Below are positions 1 through 8,440 of a stretch of DNA of 64,000 bases, piece by piece (position 1 is the stretch's first letter; each line of letters starts with the position of its first letter). A program made the translations under genes and the position numbers. The stretch is from Pseudoalteromonas sp. DL-6 (lineage in GTDB: Bacteria; Pseudomonadota; Gammaproteobacteria; Enterobacterales; Alteromonadaceae). The notes under the pieces were generated by a model. It did not search any database, was not told the origin of the DNA, and worked only from the letters and a program-made list of their open reading frames with translations. The stretch is taken from positions 1,054,001 through 1,118,000 of the forward strand of contig NZ_CP019770.1 of NCBI RefSeq assembly GCF_004328665.1, written 5' to 3'.

Positions 1-130
1 AAAGTTATAAGCTTAACAATATTGACCTCATTAGGCTTATTAAAAATGCGCTTAAGTATTTTTTAAAAACCGTTTTAAATTGGCTAGCACTATAAAAATA
101 TCCATGCTACTATTTCGGCATTATAGATGT

Positions 131-802
131 ATGGACGTCCAAATGCTTAATTCTTACTTAGAGCACGCTCAGCTTAATATTGAGCAACAGTTAATTCACG
201 CTGAGCTAGAAAAGCTCGATCAATATCTAAATAATAATGCTGCACCAGCGGTGCGTTTGGAGTATCAAATTCCTGAGCTAGGTGAAGGAGGGGCATGTAG
301 CTTATTTGGTTACCTACAAGATGAGCCATTTAAACTAAGCGATTATGTTAGTCAAAGTGCGCAAACAACTGAAAAGCTGGCGCAACTTCAGTTAATTGTT
401 GACTACGTTATTGAAAATACGCAGCTTGATTGGTACGGCATTTATCAAAACACCGTCACCAATGAAGGTGAGCAGCTATTAAAGCTGGCTTATTTTGGTG
501 CCCCGAGTCGTCCTTTGTTTCCGCTTACCGATGAATTTGCAATGGGCAGTAATAACGTTCAAGTAGCGCTTAGCGGTAAAGGACGCGTCATTAATAATGT
601 TGAGCAATATATAGCAGCAGGCGGTGAGTATTATACCTGCGATCCGAAGGTAAAAGCAGAAGCCTGTTTACCGTTATTTAATGCACAACAGCAGTGTGTA
701 GGTATTGTTGATGGTGAAGCCTTCAATACTGATTTTTTTGATAAAGCGACGCTGGCGTTATTAATTGCGTGTTGCATTAAAATTCCTCACTTTTTAGTGT
801 AA
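131..802 (+). CDS. GAF domain-containing protein
   Basis: Predicted cytosolic protein of about 223 residues. The N-terminal third is helical (HAQLNIEQQLIHAELEKLDQY). The C-terminal two thirds read as a GAF domain, with a DWYGIYQ segment, a run ending CDPKVKAEACLPLF, and a closing strand QCVGIVDGEAF, the pattern of small-molecule-binding GAF proteins related to free-methionine sulfoxide reductases. The substrate is unknown. The frame is open back to a TTG at 80, but a plausible -10 (TATAAA) lies at 91-96, so I prefer the ATG at 131; ATG 143 (MLNSYL) is also possible. No start has a clear Shine-Dalgarno sequence. The gene is monocistronic and is followed by a weak hairpin. Confidence 0.75.
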   Translation: MDVQMLNSYLEHAQLNIEQQLIHAELEKLDQYLNNNAAPAVRLEYQIPELGEGGACSLFGYLQDEPFKLSDYVSQSAQTTEKLAQLQLIVDYVIENTQLDWYGIYQNTVTNEGEQLLKLAYFGAPSRPLFPLTDEFAMGSNNVQVALSGKGRVINNVEQYIAAGGEYYTCDPKVKAEACLPLFNAQQQCVGIVDGEAFNTDFFDKATLALLIACCIKIPHFLV

Positions 803-806
803 ATAA

Positions 807-830
807 CACTAGTCAACCTAGTGAGTTTTT
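807..830 (+). terminator. weak intrinsic terminator after the GAF gene
   Basis: A 6-bp stem CACTAG/CTAGTG with a 5-nt loop is followed by AGTTTTT. It starts 4 nt after the stop codon. The short stem makes it a weak candidate. Confidence 0.45.
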
Positions 831-880
831 ATGTTAAGCTTAGCGCAACAGCTAACCCCTAAATAACGAAGAGATAGTCA

Positions 881-2071
881 ATGTTCTCAGTATTAAAACC
901 ATTACCAACAGACCCTATTCTTGGCCTTATGGCGGCCTATAAGCAAGATACTAACCCAAATAAGATTGACTTAGGGGTTGGTGTATATAAAGACGAGCAG
1001 GGGAATACCCCGGTATTAAAGTCAGTAAAAAAAGCAGAAGCATTTCGTTTAGAAAATGAAATGAGCAAATCTTACATTGGTCTTGCTGGTAATTTAGATT
1101 ACTGTCAACAAATGGAAAATCTTCTACTAGGTGAACACCCAGCATTATTAGCTAATCGCGTACGCACAGCACAAGCTCCTGGCGGTACTGGTGCACTTCG
1201 TGTTGCTGCAGAATTCATTGTACGTTGTAATCCAGGCGCCACTGTATGGGTAACGAATCCAACGTGGGCAAACCACATTAGCTTATTTGAAGCTGCAGGC
1301 TTAACGGTAAAAGAATACCCATATTACGATTACGAAAACAAAGATCTATTGTTTGATGAAATGGTTGAAACCTTAACGCAGGTGCCTAAAGGCGATGTAG
1401 TGCTGCTACATGCATGTTGTCATAACCCAAGTGGTATGGATTTAAACGAAACACAATGGAACACCATTGCAGAACTTGCAAAAGATGTGGGCTTTACACC
1501 ATTAATTGATATTGCATATCAAGGTTTCGGTTCTTCTTTAGAAGAAGATGCAAATGGCCTGCGTATTTTAGCCAATGCGGTTGAAGAGTTAATTATTTGT
1601 TCTTCATGCTCTAAAAACTTTGGTTTATACCGTGAGCGTATTGGTGCTTGTTCAATTATTGCCAAAGACAGCGCAACAGCTGATATTTCAAATTCAGTAT
1701 TACTGAGTGTGGTACGTAGCATTTATTCTATGCCGCCAGCGCACGGTGCAGATATTGTAAACACTATTTTAAGCAGCACAGAGCTAACGCAGTTATGGCA
1801 CAGTGAGCTTGATGAAATGCGTAACCGCATTAATGGCTTACGTAGTTTAATTAAAGACAGTTTGGCAGCGAAAGATATTGCGCAAGACTTCTCGTTTATT
1901 GACCGCCAACACGGTATGTTCTCTTTCTTAGGTATTAATAAAGAGCAAATTGAGCGCCTACAAAAAGAATACGGTATTTACATTGTCGGCTCTAGCCGTG
2001 TAAACGTAGCTGGTATTAGCCAAGCAAACATCGATTACTTTGCTAACGCCGTTGCTGATGTATGTAAGTAA
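881..2071 (+). CDS. aspC: aspartate/aromatic amino acid aminotransferase
   Basis: PLP-dependent class I aminotransferase of 396 residues, the normal length for AspC/TyrB. It transfers amino groups between aspartate (and probably aromatic amino acids) and 2-oxoglutarate in the cytosol. Family landmarks visible: DPILGL near the N-terminus, INLG-like KIDLGVGVYKDEQG, APGGTGALR, the LLHACCHNPSGMD segment, the DIAYQGFG segment, the Schiff-base lysine in SSCSKNFGLYRERIG (about residue 245), and the C-terminal GSSRVNVAGIS with the carboxylate-binding arginine. The sequence is closer to AspC than to TyrB (SKNFGLY rather than SKIFSLY), but many relatives are annotated as aromatic transaminases, so specificity is open. 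The start ATG follows GAAGAGA. Single gene with a strong terminator downstream. Confidence 0.93.
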   Translation: MFSVLKPLPTDPILGLMAAYKQDTNPNKIDLGVGVYKDEQGNTPVLKSVKKAEAFRLENEMSKSYIGLAGNLDYCQQMENLLLGEHPALLANRVRTAQAPGGTGALRVAAEFIVRCNPGATVWVTNPTWANHISLFEAAGLTVKEYPYYDYENKDLLFDEMVETLTQVPKGDVVLLHACCHNPSGMDLNETQWNTIAELAKDVGFTPLIDIAYQGFGSSLEEDANGLRILANAVEELIICSSCSKNFGLYRERIGACSIIAKDSATADISNSVLLSVVRSIYSMPPAHGADIVNTILSSTELTQLWHSELDEMRNRINGLRSLIKDSLAAKDIAQDFSFIDRQHGMFSFLGINKEQIERLQKEYGIYIVGSSRVNVAGISQANIDYFANAVADVCK

Positions 2072-2100
2072 CCAATAATAAGCCTTAGCTTATTAGCAAT

Positions 2101-2129
2101 AAAAAACCGCACACTCGTTGCGGTTTTTT
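2101..2129. terminator. bidirectional intrinsic terminator
   Basis: AAAAAACCGC ... GCGGTTTTTT, a perfect 10-bp arm pair with a 9-nt loop. The A-tract and T-tract serve both the aminotransferase gene on the plus strand and the converging DUF3379 gene on the minus strand. Confidence 0.9.
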
Positions 2130-2146
2130 ATTGTTTACAAAACAGC

Positions 2147-2899
2147 TTAAAGCCAGCGAATAGCGCCTGCAATCCGTTCATTGTACATATCGACCGGTGA
2201 GCCAAGGCTTGCAATTAGCACGGTATCAGCTTGTTTGCCCCGACTTATATGGCCAGCATATCGAGAGTCACTAAAATCACCCGAACCTATTTCAAATACT
2301 TTATTTTCGCTAGGGACAATAAACACGGTCATAGGTCCAAAGTCAGATTCAAACACTAAATGAATGCCTTTTTCACCTTGAAAATCACAAAAATTAACGT
2401 AAGTTACTTTGCCTGGTAAATCAGTAAGTTGACCGCCAAGTAAAGCGAGCTTTTCGTTGATAGTTTGGATGCTAATTGGTTGAGTTTTATTTAACACGTA
2501 AACTTCATGATAAACATGGGCTAGCGCATGCTCACCAGCCGCATGATTAATATTTTGCTCTGCGCTAAACATAAACGCACTGACTGCAACTACAAACGAA
2601 GCAGCTAATGCCAAATGCACGCGGTCAAACTTAAACCAAGAACGTGCACTAATCACGTTACCTTTTTGCTCAAGTTCATCTGTTCTGGCTTTTTCTTTTA
2701 ACGAAGTGTTTAAGATAATCCGTTCGGCAAGATTCTCAGGTACAGTAATATCAAGCGCGTCGTCGAGCTGTTTACCGAATGCTTTGCTTTCATTTAAAAA
2801 CTGTTGCCTGTCGGCACTGCTGTTCGCAAATTCCTGTAGTTCTTTGTCTAGCTCGTTTGGCTGCGCAATTGTGCGGCGACGAAACTCAAGTTCATCCAT
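2147..2899 (-). CDS. DUF3379-type protein, probable sigma-factor partner
   Basis: A 250-residue protein whose start codon overlaps the stop of the ECF sigma factor gene by one base, so the two are translated together. Residues 1-95 are soluble, charged and helical and begin MDELEFRRR. One membrane segment follows at about 99-112 (LALAASFVVAVSAFMF), then a C-terminal domain that would be periplasmic. The layout (cytosolic N-domain, one membrane segment, outer domain) is that of an anti-sigma factor. No zinc anti-sigma HxxxCxxC motif is present, so the assignment rests on genetic linkage and topology. It matches the DUF3379 family as I remember it. Ends next to the shared terminator. Confidence 0.8.
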   Translation of the reverse strand: MDELEFRRRTIAQPNELDKELQEFANSSADRQQFLNESKAFGKQLDDALDITVPENLAERIILNTSLKEKARTDELEQKGNVISARSWFKFDRVHLALAASFVVAVSAFMFSAEQNINHAAGEHALAHVYHEVYVLNKTQPISIQTINEKLALLGGQLTDLPGKVTYVNFCDFQGEKGIHLVFESDFGPMTVFIVPSENKVFEIGSGDFSDSRYAGHISRGKQADTVLIASLGSPVDMYNERIAGAIRWL

Positions 2900-3456
2900 T
2901 ATTTTGATGCTCCTTTAAGTTGATCATCATCACGGCTTAATGCCTCTTTAAGTTGATTTTTTGCTCGAAATAAACGCGTCATAACCGTATTTTTATTTAA
3001 GTTAAGTATGTCTGCAATTTCATCTCCAGTGCAGCCCATAACCACCTGTAGCAACAGCGGCTCTTTGTACTCATCAGCCAATAATGAAATTTGCCGCTGG
3101 ATAACAGTTTGCTCCATTGCAGCATCTAAACTATGGCTGGTTTGATCCACCAATGTGTCGTTATCTACATCACTGTAATCAAATTGCTTACGCTCAAAGC
3201 GTCTGGCATTCTCACGCCTTAAAATGGTCAGCAACCATGGCTTTGCTGCTTTTTGATCGAGTAACGAATCAAGCGAGCGCCATGCACGCAAAAAGGTTTC
3301 TTGCACTAAGTCATCAGCAATAGTCGGATCGTTACATAACCAGTAAGCAAAGCGATAGAGTTCCTTATGATAAACATGAACCAAGGCTTCATAGCGTTGT
3401 TGTTTTTCAGCCATATTAATTAAGACCCGATCATTCGATTTTTTATTTCCAAACAT
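2899..3456 (-). CDS. ECF-type RNA polymerase sigma factor
   Basis: About 185 residues. Region 2 is clear: YRFAYWLCNDPTIADDLVQETFLRAWRSLD, with the DDLVQETF core-binding helix and aromatic -10 reading residues. Region 4 follows: EYKEPLLLQVVMGCTGDEIADILNLNKNTVMTRLFRAKNQL, a helix-turn-helix for the -35 element. No region 1 or 3, so this is a group 4 (ECF) factor. The frame opens at a GTG at 3462; I take the ATG at 3456 (MFGNKKS), and MAEKQQ further in is an alternative. It is transcribed with the DUF3379 gene, its likely regulator. The regulon cannot be told from this window. Confidence 0.9.
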   Translation of the reverse strand: MFGNKKSNDRVLINMAEKQQRYEALVHVYHKELYRFAYWLCNDPTIADDLVQETFLRAWRSLDSLLDQKAAKPWLLTILRRENARRFERKQFDYSDVDNDTLVDQTSHSLDAAMEQTVIQRQISLLADEYKEPLLLQVVMGCTGDEIADILNLNKNTVMTRLFRAKNQLKEALSRDDDQLKGASK

Positions 3457-3509
3457 AAGCACTTTTTAATTAAAATTATTATAGGCCAAAAAAGTAACTA
3501 AGATTCTTA

Positions 3510-5153
3510 TTAAGAATATAGCTCTTTTAACGCAGATGATGGCTTAGCTGTGTGCGATTGATGTTTTTTTAATAAACTAACAATCGCTTCTAAATCAGTG
3601 CTAGCCGATTGGTTACCGTACAACTGTGCTTGTAAATTATTTACCTGCGCAGTGAACTGCGAGTTGTTTATCATAGCGCATAAATGGGTGAGAGCTCCTA
3701 CCTTTTTATCTGTTCGAGTTAGCGTGTATAGATTAAGTGCATCGTAAAATGCTTTATTATCATGGCTTTTAGCAAGTATTTGCAGTGTTTTTAAATCTGC
3801 TTGCTGATTGCCTCTATGATTTGCTTGCGTCGTTTGTTGCACTTCTTTAGCTGAGCGTTTCATAAAGTAAAGAACTAGGGTCACAATCCATAATATGTAA
3901 CCTAATACGGCTACAATAATAAGCCATAGAGGCGTACTAGTGTGGCGTTGCACGCTGAGCGCTTGCTGCGTTGGCTCTGCATCCGTGTTGTTTAAAGTAC
4001 TTTCAACGGGTGTATTTAGTGAGTTTGCTGGCGCTGTGGTACTTGGTGTTACCGTAATTGTGCGTTCTGGTAAAGTTGCGTAACTAATTCGGTTCATTTT
4101 GGTGTTATACCAAGGCAGGGTAATTTCAGGCAATGTATAAGTGCCTGGGGTTTGTGGCAGTAGCGCAAATGAGGCGCTTTGCTGTGATACCACTCGACCA
4201 TCGCGTACTGCATTGTTGGTTTCTTTTTCATCCGGGTAGCTGCGAATACCATCTATAGTAGGCATATCAATTTCGGGTAGTTGCTCCTTAGTAACCCCTA
4301 ATGCGGTAAGCATAATAGTGCGTGTTATTGGCGTGCCGGCCTCAACGGTATTATCGTCTGGTTGCCATTGCTCGGTTAGACTTACTAATTCACTGGGTAA
4401 CCAATCACCTTGATAATTCTCAGGGATGGGTTTGATTTCAATCTGTTGTTCATCGCCAAGTGCCGACACCTCTAGTTGGCGATAGTTTTGTTGAACACGC
4501 CCTTGAAAAACCGGTGCTTCAATGGTGTATGCACCACTTTTTTGCGGCTGAATTAAATAATTACGGGTGATCACTAAATAACGTTTACCGTTAACCAGTT
4601 CATAATCTTCACTTTGCTTACCTAGCTGGGTGAGTTGAGCATCTTCCATGCTTGGCGTGCTTAAGCTGCCATCAAGTAGCTCTTTAGCTAAGTAAAGTTT
4701 AATGGTGTAAACGCCAGCCTCTTGCACAAATAAGCTGTTATTTGTAAGCGAGCTTTTTAAAAATATATCATCATTTTTACCTGTATCGCCACTACGCTCT
4801 TTAACCGATAAGCTCATTGGTTGAGAGCTGAGCCCTGCAACACTAAAAGAAGGAATTGTGTATTCGCCGGCTTTGCGAGTCATTAACTTAACAGACCACG
4901 ATGTTTGTTTTTTAATGTTGCCGTTAATAATGTTGGTGCGGCTACTTAAACTCATAGGACCGACGACAAAATCTTTTAACAGCGCTGAAGTATCGGGTTG
5001 TTGCCCTTTGATTGAATCATCAATGCTAATATTGAGCATAAAAAACTCACCCGCCAGTACCGGGTTTTTATCAACGCTTGCCTCTAATGAAGTGGCGGCC
5101 ATTAATGGCATGGCAGTTAATAGCAATAAACAGCAAAATAATCGCATTACCAT
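3510..5153 (-). CDS. batD: BatD-like oxygen-tolerance protein
   Basis: A 547-residue exported membrane protein, last in the MoxR-Bat operon. It has a cleavable-looking signal peptide (MRLFCCLLLLTAMPLMAATS), tandem beta-rich domains over about residues 20-390 (for example AGEYTIPSFSVAGLSS and SGAYTIEAPVFQGRVQQNY), and one C-terminal membrane helix at about 412-432 (LWLIIVAVLGYILWIVTLVLYFM), leaving a roughly 115-residue cytosolic tail. This is the BatD/DUF7939 architecture, a periplasmic partner of the VWA proteins encoded upstream. Its start overlaps the preceding gene by 7 nt and has GGAG 10 nt upstream. The biochemical role of BatD is not established. Confidence 0.87.
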   Translation of the reverse strand: MVMRLFCCLLLLTAMPLMAATSLEASVDKNPVLAGEFFMLNISIDDSIKGQQPDTSALLKDFVVGPMSLSSRTNIINGNIKKQTSWSVKLMTRKAGEYTIPSFSVAGLSSQPMSLSVKERSGDTGKNDDIFLKSSLTNNSLFVQEAGVYTIKLYLAKELLDGSLSTPSMEDAQLTQLGKQSEDYELVNGKRYLVITRNYLIQPQKSGAYTIEAPVFQGRVQQNYRQLEVSALGDEQQIEIKPIPENYQGDWLPSELVSLTEQWQPDDNTVEAGTPITRTIMLTALGVTKEQLPEIDMPTIDGIRSYPDEKETNNAVRDGRVVSQQSASFALLPQTPGTYTLPEITLPWYNTKMNRISYATLPERTITVTPSTTAPANSLNTPVESTLNNTDAEPTQQALSVQRHTSTPLWLIIVAVLGYILWIVTLVLYFMKRSAKEVQQTTQANHRGNQQADLKTLQILAKSHDNKAFYDALNLYTLTRTDKKVGALTHLCAMINNSQFTAQVNNLQAQLYGNQSASTDLEAIVSLLKKHQSHTAKPSSALKELYS

Positions 5154-7027
5154 GATTTTTCTACTCCTGTTGGACGGCGTTGATATTGTCTTTTTTGGGC
5201 TTCTAATTGCATTTTGTTTCTTAATAAAATAGCGGGATCGTCGGGCACTTTTCTTAGTAACTGATTTAGTTGCTGTGCTTTCTCTTTTTCTTCATTAGTA
5301 AGTTCAGCCGCCTGTGCCTGCATAGCTTGTTGTTGTGCTTGCTGCTTTTGCTCATCAGATGGCGGTTGCTCATTCATTTGATTGGGTTGACTCTGTTGCT
5401 CGTCTTGCTGAGGCTTACTATCGTCGTCTTTGTTCTCGTCTTGTTGGTTTTGTGATTGAGCTTGCATGTCAGGCTGATTTTGTTCATCTGACTGCTCACC
5501 AGATTGGCTTTGTTGATCTTTTGATTGCTCCGAGGGCTCACCCGATTGCTGCTCTTCACTGTTATCTTCGCTTTTATCTGCGTTATTTTTATCGCCATTT
5601 TTTTGCTGATCTTGTTTTGATTTATCTGCATCATCTTGACTTTGATCATCTTGATTTTGCGAATCATTACCTTGTTGGTTTTGCTGTTGCTTCAGTAACT
5701 GCTCAACTAACGCTTGGTTATCGGCTGCTTGGGTAAAATCAGACTGCAGTGATTGCGCTTGTTTGTAAGCGTTTATAGCAGCCTCCAATTGTCCGGCTTT
5801 AGCCAGTGCATTACCGTAATTGTAATAACCAGTAGCTGATTTATCTTGACTAAATTCGTTCAGAGCGCCTTCAAACTGACCTTGCTGATAAAGTGCAGCG
5901 CCTTTGAGTGCGTTGGACTTCGCTTGCGCTGCTTGTTGGTACTCTTGGTTGTTGTAAGCTTCTAATGCACGTTGATCGGTATTTTTAAATAGCGTTGGTA
6001 ACTCTACTGCATGGGCATTTTGCTGAGGTAAAAAGCTTAGCAATAGCACCGCACCAATAAACGCAGAGCGCCTAAATAAGTATAGAGCTAAGGGCAGCAA
6101 AATAAGCAAGCCATAAATGCCAGCATCGATTCGCCACAAGGCTAAATTTGGTTTTTCACTTTTTAGTATTTCACTGTTTGCTTGCGGTGAAAAAATAGCA
6201 ATATCGCTATTACTTGGCTGATAATTAGCGTATTGGCCGCCACTATTCTTTGCTAGTCCTTTGAGTAAAGAACCATTGAGTGTAGGCACTACAATTTGGC
6301 CGTAATTATCTTTTAAAAATCCGCCTTCAGGTAACTTTATTGGTGCACCTTGCTCAGTGCCAATACCGTAAATATTAAGTCGATACTGGCTACTGTTAGT
6401 AAAGCCACTTATATCACTTTGCTGTTGTTGTTCAATACCATCGGTGATCAAAATAATATCACCATCTAGGTAGCCTGCTTGAGTGAGCAGCTCTTGCGCC
6501 ATGTCTAAACCTGCCAGCACGTTGGAGCCTTTATCAGGCATAATTTCAGGGCTCAAACTAGGAATAAGATTAGCAAGGGTGGTTGCATCATTGGTCAGTG
6601 GTGAAATGGTATAGGCAGTGCCTGCGTAGGCTACTAATGCAGTATCACCTTCTTTAAATAACTCAATCATATCGAGGGCTTTAAAGCGAGATTGCATTAA
6701 TCGATTAGGAGCAATGTCGGTGCTATACATAGAGTACGACATATCCATTACAATAACGCGGGCACTTTTGCTTTGAAATACAGGGACTTGTTTTTCCTCA
6801 AAACTTGGGCCTGCACTAAATATAATGGCTAAACTGCAAAATAACGCAACTAGCCACAGCGGCTGACGAGCCTGATTATTTGATTCACTCATAACAAATT
6901 GTGCTAAATGTGGCGCAATGAGTGGCGCCGATTGGGCTTTTTTCTTTTTAAGCATGGCAATAAAAAACAGCCCTAGCGCAGGAAGTAGTAGCCATAGAAT
7001 AGCGGGGCGAATAAACTCAAAATCCAT
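5147..7027 (-). CDS. VWA domain and TPR protein (BatB-BatC fusion)
   Basis: A 626-residue inner-membrane protein joining two usually separate Bat modules. Membrane segments at about 10-26 and 57-72 precede a von Willebrand A domain with an intact MIDAS start, DMSYSMY (D95, S97, S99), and a later LITDG motif. A third membrane segment lies near 300-330. TPR-like repeats (YNYGNALAKAGQLEAAINAYKQAQ) cover about 370-440. Residues 445-580 are low complexity, made almost only of Q, D, S, N, E and K. The start overlaps the stop of the preceding VWA gene by one base (TAATG). It probably assembles with the other VWA protein and with BatD under control of the MoxR ATPase. Confidence 0.88.
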   Translation of the reverse strand: MDFEFIRPAILWLLLPALGLFFIAMLKKKKAQSAPLIAPHLAQFVMSESNNQARQPLWLVALFCSLAIIFSAGPSFEEKQVPVFQSKSARVIVMDMSYSMYSTDIAPNRLMQSRFKALDMIELFKEGDTALVAYAGTAYTISPLTNDATTLANLIPSLSPEIMPDKGSNVLAGLDMAQELLTQAGYLDGDIILITDGIEQQQQSDISGFTNSSQYRLNIYGIGTEQGAPIKLPEGGFLKDNYGQIVVPTLNGSLLKGLAKNSGGQYANYQPSNSDIAIFSPQANSEILKSEKPNLALWRIDAGIYGLLILLPLALYLFRRSAFIGAVLLLSFLPQQNAHAVELPTLFKNTDQRALEAYNNQEYQQAAQAKSNALKGAALYQQGQFEGALNEFSQDKSATGYYNYGNALAKAGQLEAAINAYKQAQSLQSDFTQAADNQALVEQLLKQQQNQQGNDSQNQDDQSQDDADKSKQDQQKNGDKNNADKSEDNSEEQQSGEPSEQSKDQQSQSGEQSDEQNQPDMQAQSQNQQDENKDDDSKPQQDEQQSQPNQMNEQPPSDEQKQQAQQQAMQAQAAELTNEEKEKAQQLNQLLRKVPDDPAILLRNKMQLEAQKRQYQRRPTGVEKSW

Positions 7028-8010
7028 TAGCTTGGCTCCTTCAATGCACGTACTGTTTTTAAAAATGCCATTGCACTTATTAATAGAATGGCCAGTAATA
7101 ACGGATAATAAAACAAGGCTGTTTGCGGGCGAAAGGTCTGCTCATCGGCACTAATTGGCTCGAGTTTATCAAGCTCTGCATAGATTTGTTGCAACCCAGC
7201 GACATCTTTGGCTCTGAAGTACAGACCCCCTGTTTGTTCGGCAATATTTTTCAGTAAACTCTCATCTAAATTGCTGCCCCCAGAGCCCATATTAAATAAA
7301 CTAAAGCCACGAGGATTATCTGAGCCGACTCCGATGGTGTACACTTTTATGCCTTCTTCACGAGCTAGTAATAGGGCATCTTCGGGATCAAGGTTTCCTG
7401 CGGTGTTTTGTCCATCTGTTAGTAACACCACAATGCGATTACTTTCTTTTTTACTAGCAAAGCGTTTAACAGATAAGCCCAAAGCGTCACCAATAGCCGT
7501 GGCACGTCCTACTAAACCTATTTGTGCTTCAGTAAGCATTTTGCTGACGGTTTTTACATCACGAGTGAGAGGTGTTTGCAAAAACGCGGTATCACCAAAC
7601 AATATTAGCCCAAGTCTGTCGCCTTGACGTTGCTCTATAAAATCGCTAAGCACTGCTTTAACCATAGTTAAACGGTCAACATATTGGCCATTATAAGCCA
7701 TGTCTTGTTCTGTCATTGAGCCCGATAAATCCACAGCGAGCATAATGTCGCGACCTTCATTAGGCAGCGATATAGGCTCATCTAACCAAGTAGGGTTAGC
7801 CGATGCTGTTACTAATAATGCCCATAGCAACCATTCAAGAGTGTTTAACTTACGTGCACTGGGCTCTACATGTTGATTATTTAAATTATGCGATGCAAAA
7901 CTTGGGATGCGTAAACGTGTCGTTGCATTACTTGCTGCGGGTTTTAATAGCAGTAACGTTAAAGGAAGCGGCAGTAATAAAAACAGCCATGACCAGCTAA
8001 ATTCAAACAT
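7027..8010 (-). CDS. batA: VWA domain protein, BatA-like
   Basis: A 327-residue membrane-anchored VWA protein. It starts with a membrane helix (SWSWLFLLLPLPLTLLLL) followed by the N-terminal BatA segment, then a VWA domain with the complete MIDAS motif DLSGS (D94, S96, S98), the threonine region TPLTRD and VLLTDGQNTAG. A final membrane helix sits near the C-terminus (LFYYPLLLAILLISAMAFL). The MIDAS suggests a metal-dependent protein contact. It overlaps the upstream DUF4381 gene by 8 nt and the downstream VWA-TPR gene by 1 nt, so translation is coupled throughout the operon. Confidence 0.9.
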   Translation of the reverse strand: MFEFSWSWLFLLLPLPLTLLLLKPAASNATTRLRIPSFASHNLNNQHVEPSARKLNTLEWLLWALLVTASANPTWLDEPISLPNEGRDIMLAVDLSGSMTEQDMAYNGQYVDRLTMVKAVLSDFIEQRQGDRLGLILFGDTAFLQTPLTRDVKTVSKMLTEAQIGLVGRATAIGDALGLSVKRFASKKESNRIVVLLTDGQNTAGNLDPEDALLLAREEGIKVYTIGVGSDNPRGFSLFNMGSGGSNLDESLLKNIAEQTGGLYFRAKDVAGLQQIYAELDKLEPISADEQTFRPQTALFYYPLLLAILLISAMAFLKTVRALKEPS

Positions 8011-8437
8011 GCAGTGGCTCCTTTAGCTTAAATTGTTTAATAGCTTGGCGAAACTTATCACTGAGTGCCGGTGGTGTTTGTGCTGTGCTATATAGGCTTG
8101 AAATTTCATCTTCATTAAAACCAATTGCAGCAAGTTGACTTAGGGTTTTACACCAGTTAGCTGTGGATTGCGCTGCTAAGCGTGGATCGTAATAGGTGAT
8201 CACTAAACGCTTTAAAATAATATGCAATTGCTGCGCTGATTGTTGTTGATTAGCTAATTTAATCGCATTACGTTTTGGTTTTTTAAATTGATAGTTTTTG
8301 TACATAATTATAATTAAGCCACACACTAAGCACAGTGCAATGCTAATAACTACCCACCAAGCAGGGGCTAACGGCCACCAGTCAACGTGAGAGGGAGCAA
8401 TAATATCGTGAAGGCCATCAAGTGGAGAGGTTTGCAT
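8003..8437 (-). CDS. DUF4381 domain-containing membrane protein
   Basis: A 144-residue protein with the usual DUF4381 layout: a short N-terminal tail starting MQTSPLDGLHDIIAPSHVDW, one membrane helix (AWWVVISIALCLVCGLIIIMY, about 26-46), and a basic, helical cytosolic C-terminal domain containing the YDPRLAAQSTANWCKTLS segment. Proteins of this family sit between DUF58 and BatA genes in MoxR operons, as here. Function unknown. The gap to the DUF58 gene is 3 nt. Confidence 0.85.
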   Translation of the reverse strand: MQTSPLDGLHDIIAPSHVDWWPLAPAWWVVISIALCLVCGLIIIMYKNYQFKKPKRNAIKLANQQQSAQQLHIILKRLVITYYDPRLAAQSTANWCKTLSQLAAIGFNEDEISSLYSTAQTPPALSDKFRQAIKQFKLKEPLHV

Positions 8438-8440
8438 GAT

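Noticed and set aside
5270..5736. Plus-strand frames within the VWA-TPR gene
   Set aside because: Antisense shadows of the low-complexity Q/D/S region; Leu/Val/Phe-rich without family features.
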